Origin: Sphingomonas suaedae
GTDB lineage: Bacteria > Pseudomonadota > Alphaproteobacteria > Sphingomonadales > Sphingomonadaceae
Direction of reading: 5' to 3'
NCBI RefSeq assembly: GCF_007833215.1
Contig: NZ_CP042239.1
Location: 2,356,001-2,420,000, forward strand
DNA: 64,000 nt
Shown here: positions 63,388 to 64,000 of the stretch, in pieces
Layout of the letters: every line of letters starts with the position of its first letter
Position numbering within the stretch: position 1 is the stretch's first letter
The notes under the pieces: generated by a model
Database searches by the model: none
Seen by the model: the letters and a program-made list of their open reading frames with translations, nothing else
Told to the model about the DNA's origin: nothing
Made by a program: the position numbers and the translations under genes

Positions 63388-64000
63388 AGCGAGCGCACGC
63401 CGGATCGATCGGATCGATGTCGCGCCACGCTTTGGCGAGCGCGACGCGATTCGGCTGAACAACCTGTTCCGCGGCGTGCCGACGGAGGAGATGCTGCGCA
63501 CGGTCCTAGCCGAGTCGATGGTCGGCGACGTCGCCCTGGTCTCGTCGTTCGGCGCGGAGAGCGCGGCATTGCTGCACCTCGTCGCGTCGATCGACCCCAC
63601 GGTGCCGGTCCTGTTCCTCGATACCGGCAAGCATTTTCCCGAGACGCTCGCCTATCGCGACACGGTGGCGGAGCGGCTGGGGCTGCGCGACCTGCGCATC
63701 CTGACGCCCGATGCCGACGTGCTGGCGAAGAAGGACGAGAGCGGCTTGCGTTGGTCCTATGACCCCGACGGCTGCTGCGAGATTCGCAAGGTGCTCCCGC
63801 TCGACGCCGCGATGGCCGGGTTCGACGCCAGCATCACCGGGCGCAAGGCGTTCCAGGCGAGCACGCGCAACGCGCTTCCCCGGTTCGAGGTGGATGCCGC
63901 CGGCAAGCTTAAGGTGAATCCGCTGGCCGACTGGACCAAGGACGATATCGAAGCCTGGTTCGTGCGCCACGACCTGCCCCGCCATCCACTGGTCGAGCAG
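63380..64000 (+). CDS. cysH: Phosphoadenylyl/adenylyl-sulfate reductase (N-terminal 207 residues; cut by window edge)
   Basis: Reduces activated sulfate to sulfite with thioredoxin, just before CysI in the pathway. ATG 63380 overlaps DUF934. SSFGAESAALLHLVA (P-loop-like PP motif region), LFLDTGKHFPETLAYRD and WSYDPDGCCEIRKVLPLDAAMAGFDASITGRKAFQASTR are present. The vicinal Cys pair C132-C133 is the hallmark of the [4Fe-4S]-containing, APS-preferring class, whereas E. coli PAPS reductase lacks it (family knowledge). The second Cys pair and the C-terminus are beyond the window. Confidence 0.92.
   Translation, partial: MAEASARRIDRIDVAPRFGERDAIRLNNLFRGVPTEEMLRTVLAESMVGDVALVSSFGAESAALLHLVASIDPTVPVLFLDTGKHFPETLAYRDTVAERLGLRDLRILTPDADVLAKKDESGLRWSYDPDGCCEIRKVLPLDAAMAGFDASITGRKAFQASTRNALPRFEVDAAGKLKVNPLADWTKDDIEAWFVRHDLPRHPLVEQ

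Overview
The window is a GC-rich chromosomal segment of an alphaproteobacterium, most likely a sphingomonad (Sphingomonadaceae). This is inferred from the protein sequences, the lgt-midA-pgeF and suf gene orders, the GC-rich codon use, and many small GC-rich palindromic elements between genes. Nearly all of it is ordinary core chromosome. There are no rRNA genes, CRISPR arrays, prophages, integrases or transposase genes.

Layout. 1-2.9 kb: xseA (cut by the left edge) and purD start back to back; then a small membrane protein and a DUF1772 gene broken by an amber codon. 3.1-11.3 kb: envelope and housekeeping genes (VWA/YfbK-like protein, CNNM/CorC-type membrane protein, OmpA-like lipoprotein with a probable EcfG stress promoter, tadA, rpmB, phytase-like esterase, glycine-zipper protein, beta-barrel protein). 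11.5-17.3 kb: phaB, hemH, a frameshifted Tat-exported molybdenum hydroxylase, a Sel1-like protein and a secreted unknown. 17.4-22.1 kb: lgt, midA-type methyltransferase, GNAT, pgeF (frameshifted) and a Cys/Met-metabolism PLP enzyme. 22.1-28.3 kb: an AT-rich gap holding a 44-residue zinc-finger microprotein, then thiL, hppA, an EEP hydrolase and a LacI regulator. 28.3-35.3 kb: Asp/Asn hydroxylase, M16 peptidase, long-chain acyl-CoA ligase, pyrD.

35.4-42.5 kb is a complete SUF iron-sulfur operon: Rrf2 regulator, sufB, small exported protein, sufC, second small exported protein, sufD, sufS, DUF59 protein, A-type carrier and a possible 57-residue membrane protein. Most genes overlap by 1-4 bases, but three long palindromic elements interrupt the chain. 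A tRNA-Trp gene follows. 42.6-46.8 kb is a less conserved stretch with genes of unknown function, interrupted by a VOC protein, a hydroxyacid dehydrogenase and an SH3 protein. 47-57 kb: thiolase (phaA-like), prepilin peptidase, coniferyl-type aldehyde dehydrogenase, glutamine amidotransferase, nitronate-monooxygenase-like protein, glycosyltransferase, alpha/beta hydrolase, SelO. 57-60 kb: astD-like dehydrogenase and a GH5 mannanase-like enzyme. 60.1-64 kb: an assimilatory sulfate-reduction operon (cobA/cysG-type methyltransferase, DUF2849, cysI, DUF934, cysH cut by the right edge), in which siroheme synthesis supplies the cofactor of CysI and CysH supplies sulfite.

The most unusual signals are: three copies of a roughly 300-bp element packed with GTCGC pentamers and sharing conserved ends; two TonB-C-terminus-like exported proteins translationally coupled inside the suf operon; the CxxCxGxG microprotein; a MITE-like palindromic family; and three broken genes, two of which may be assembly errors.
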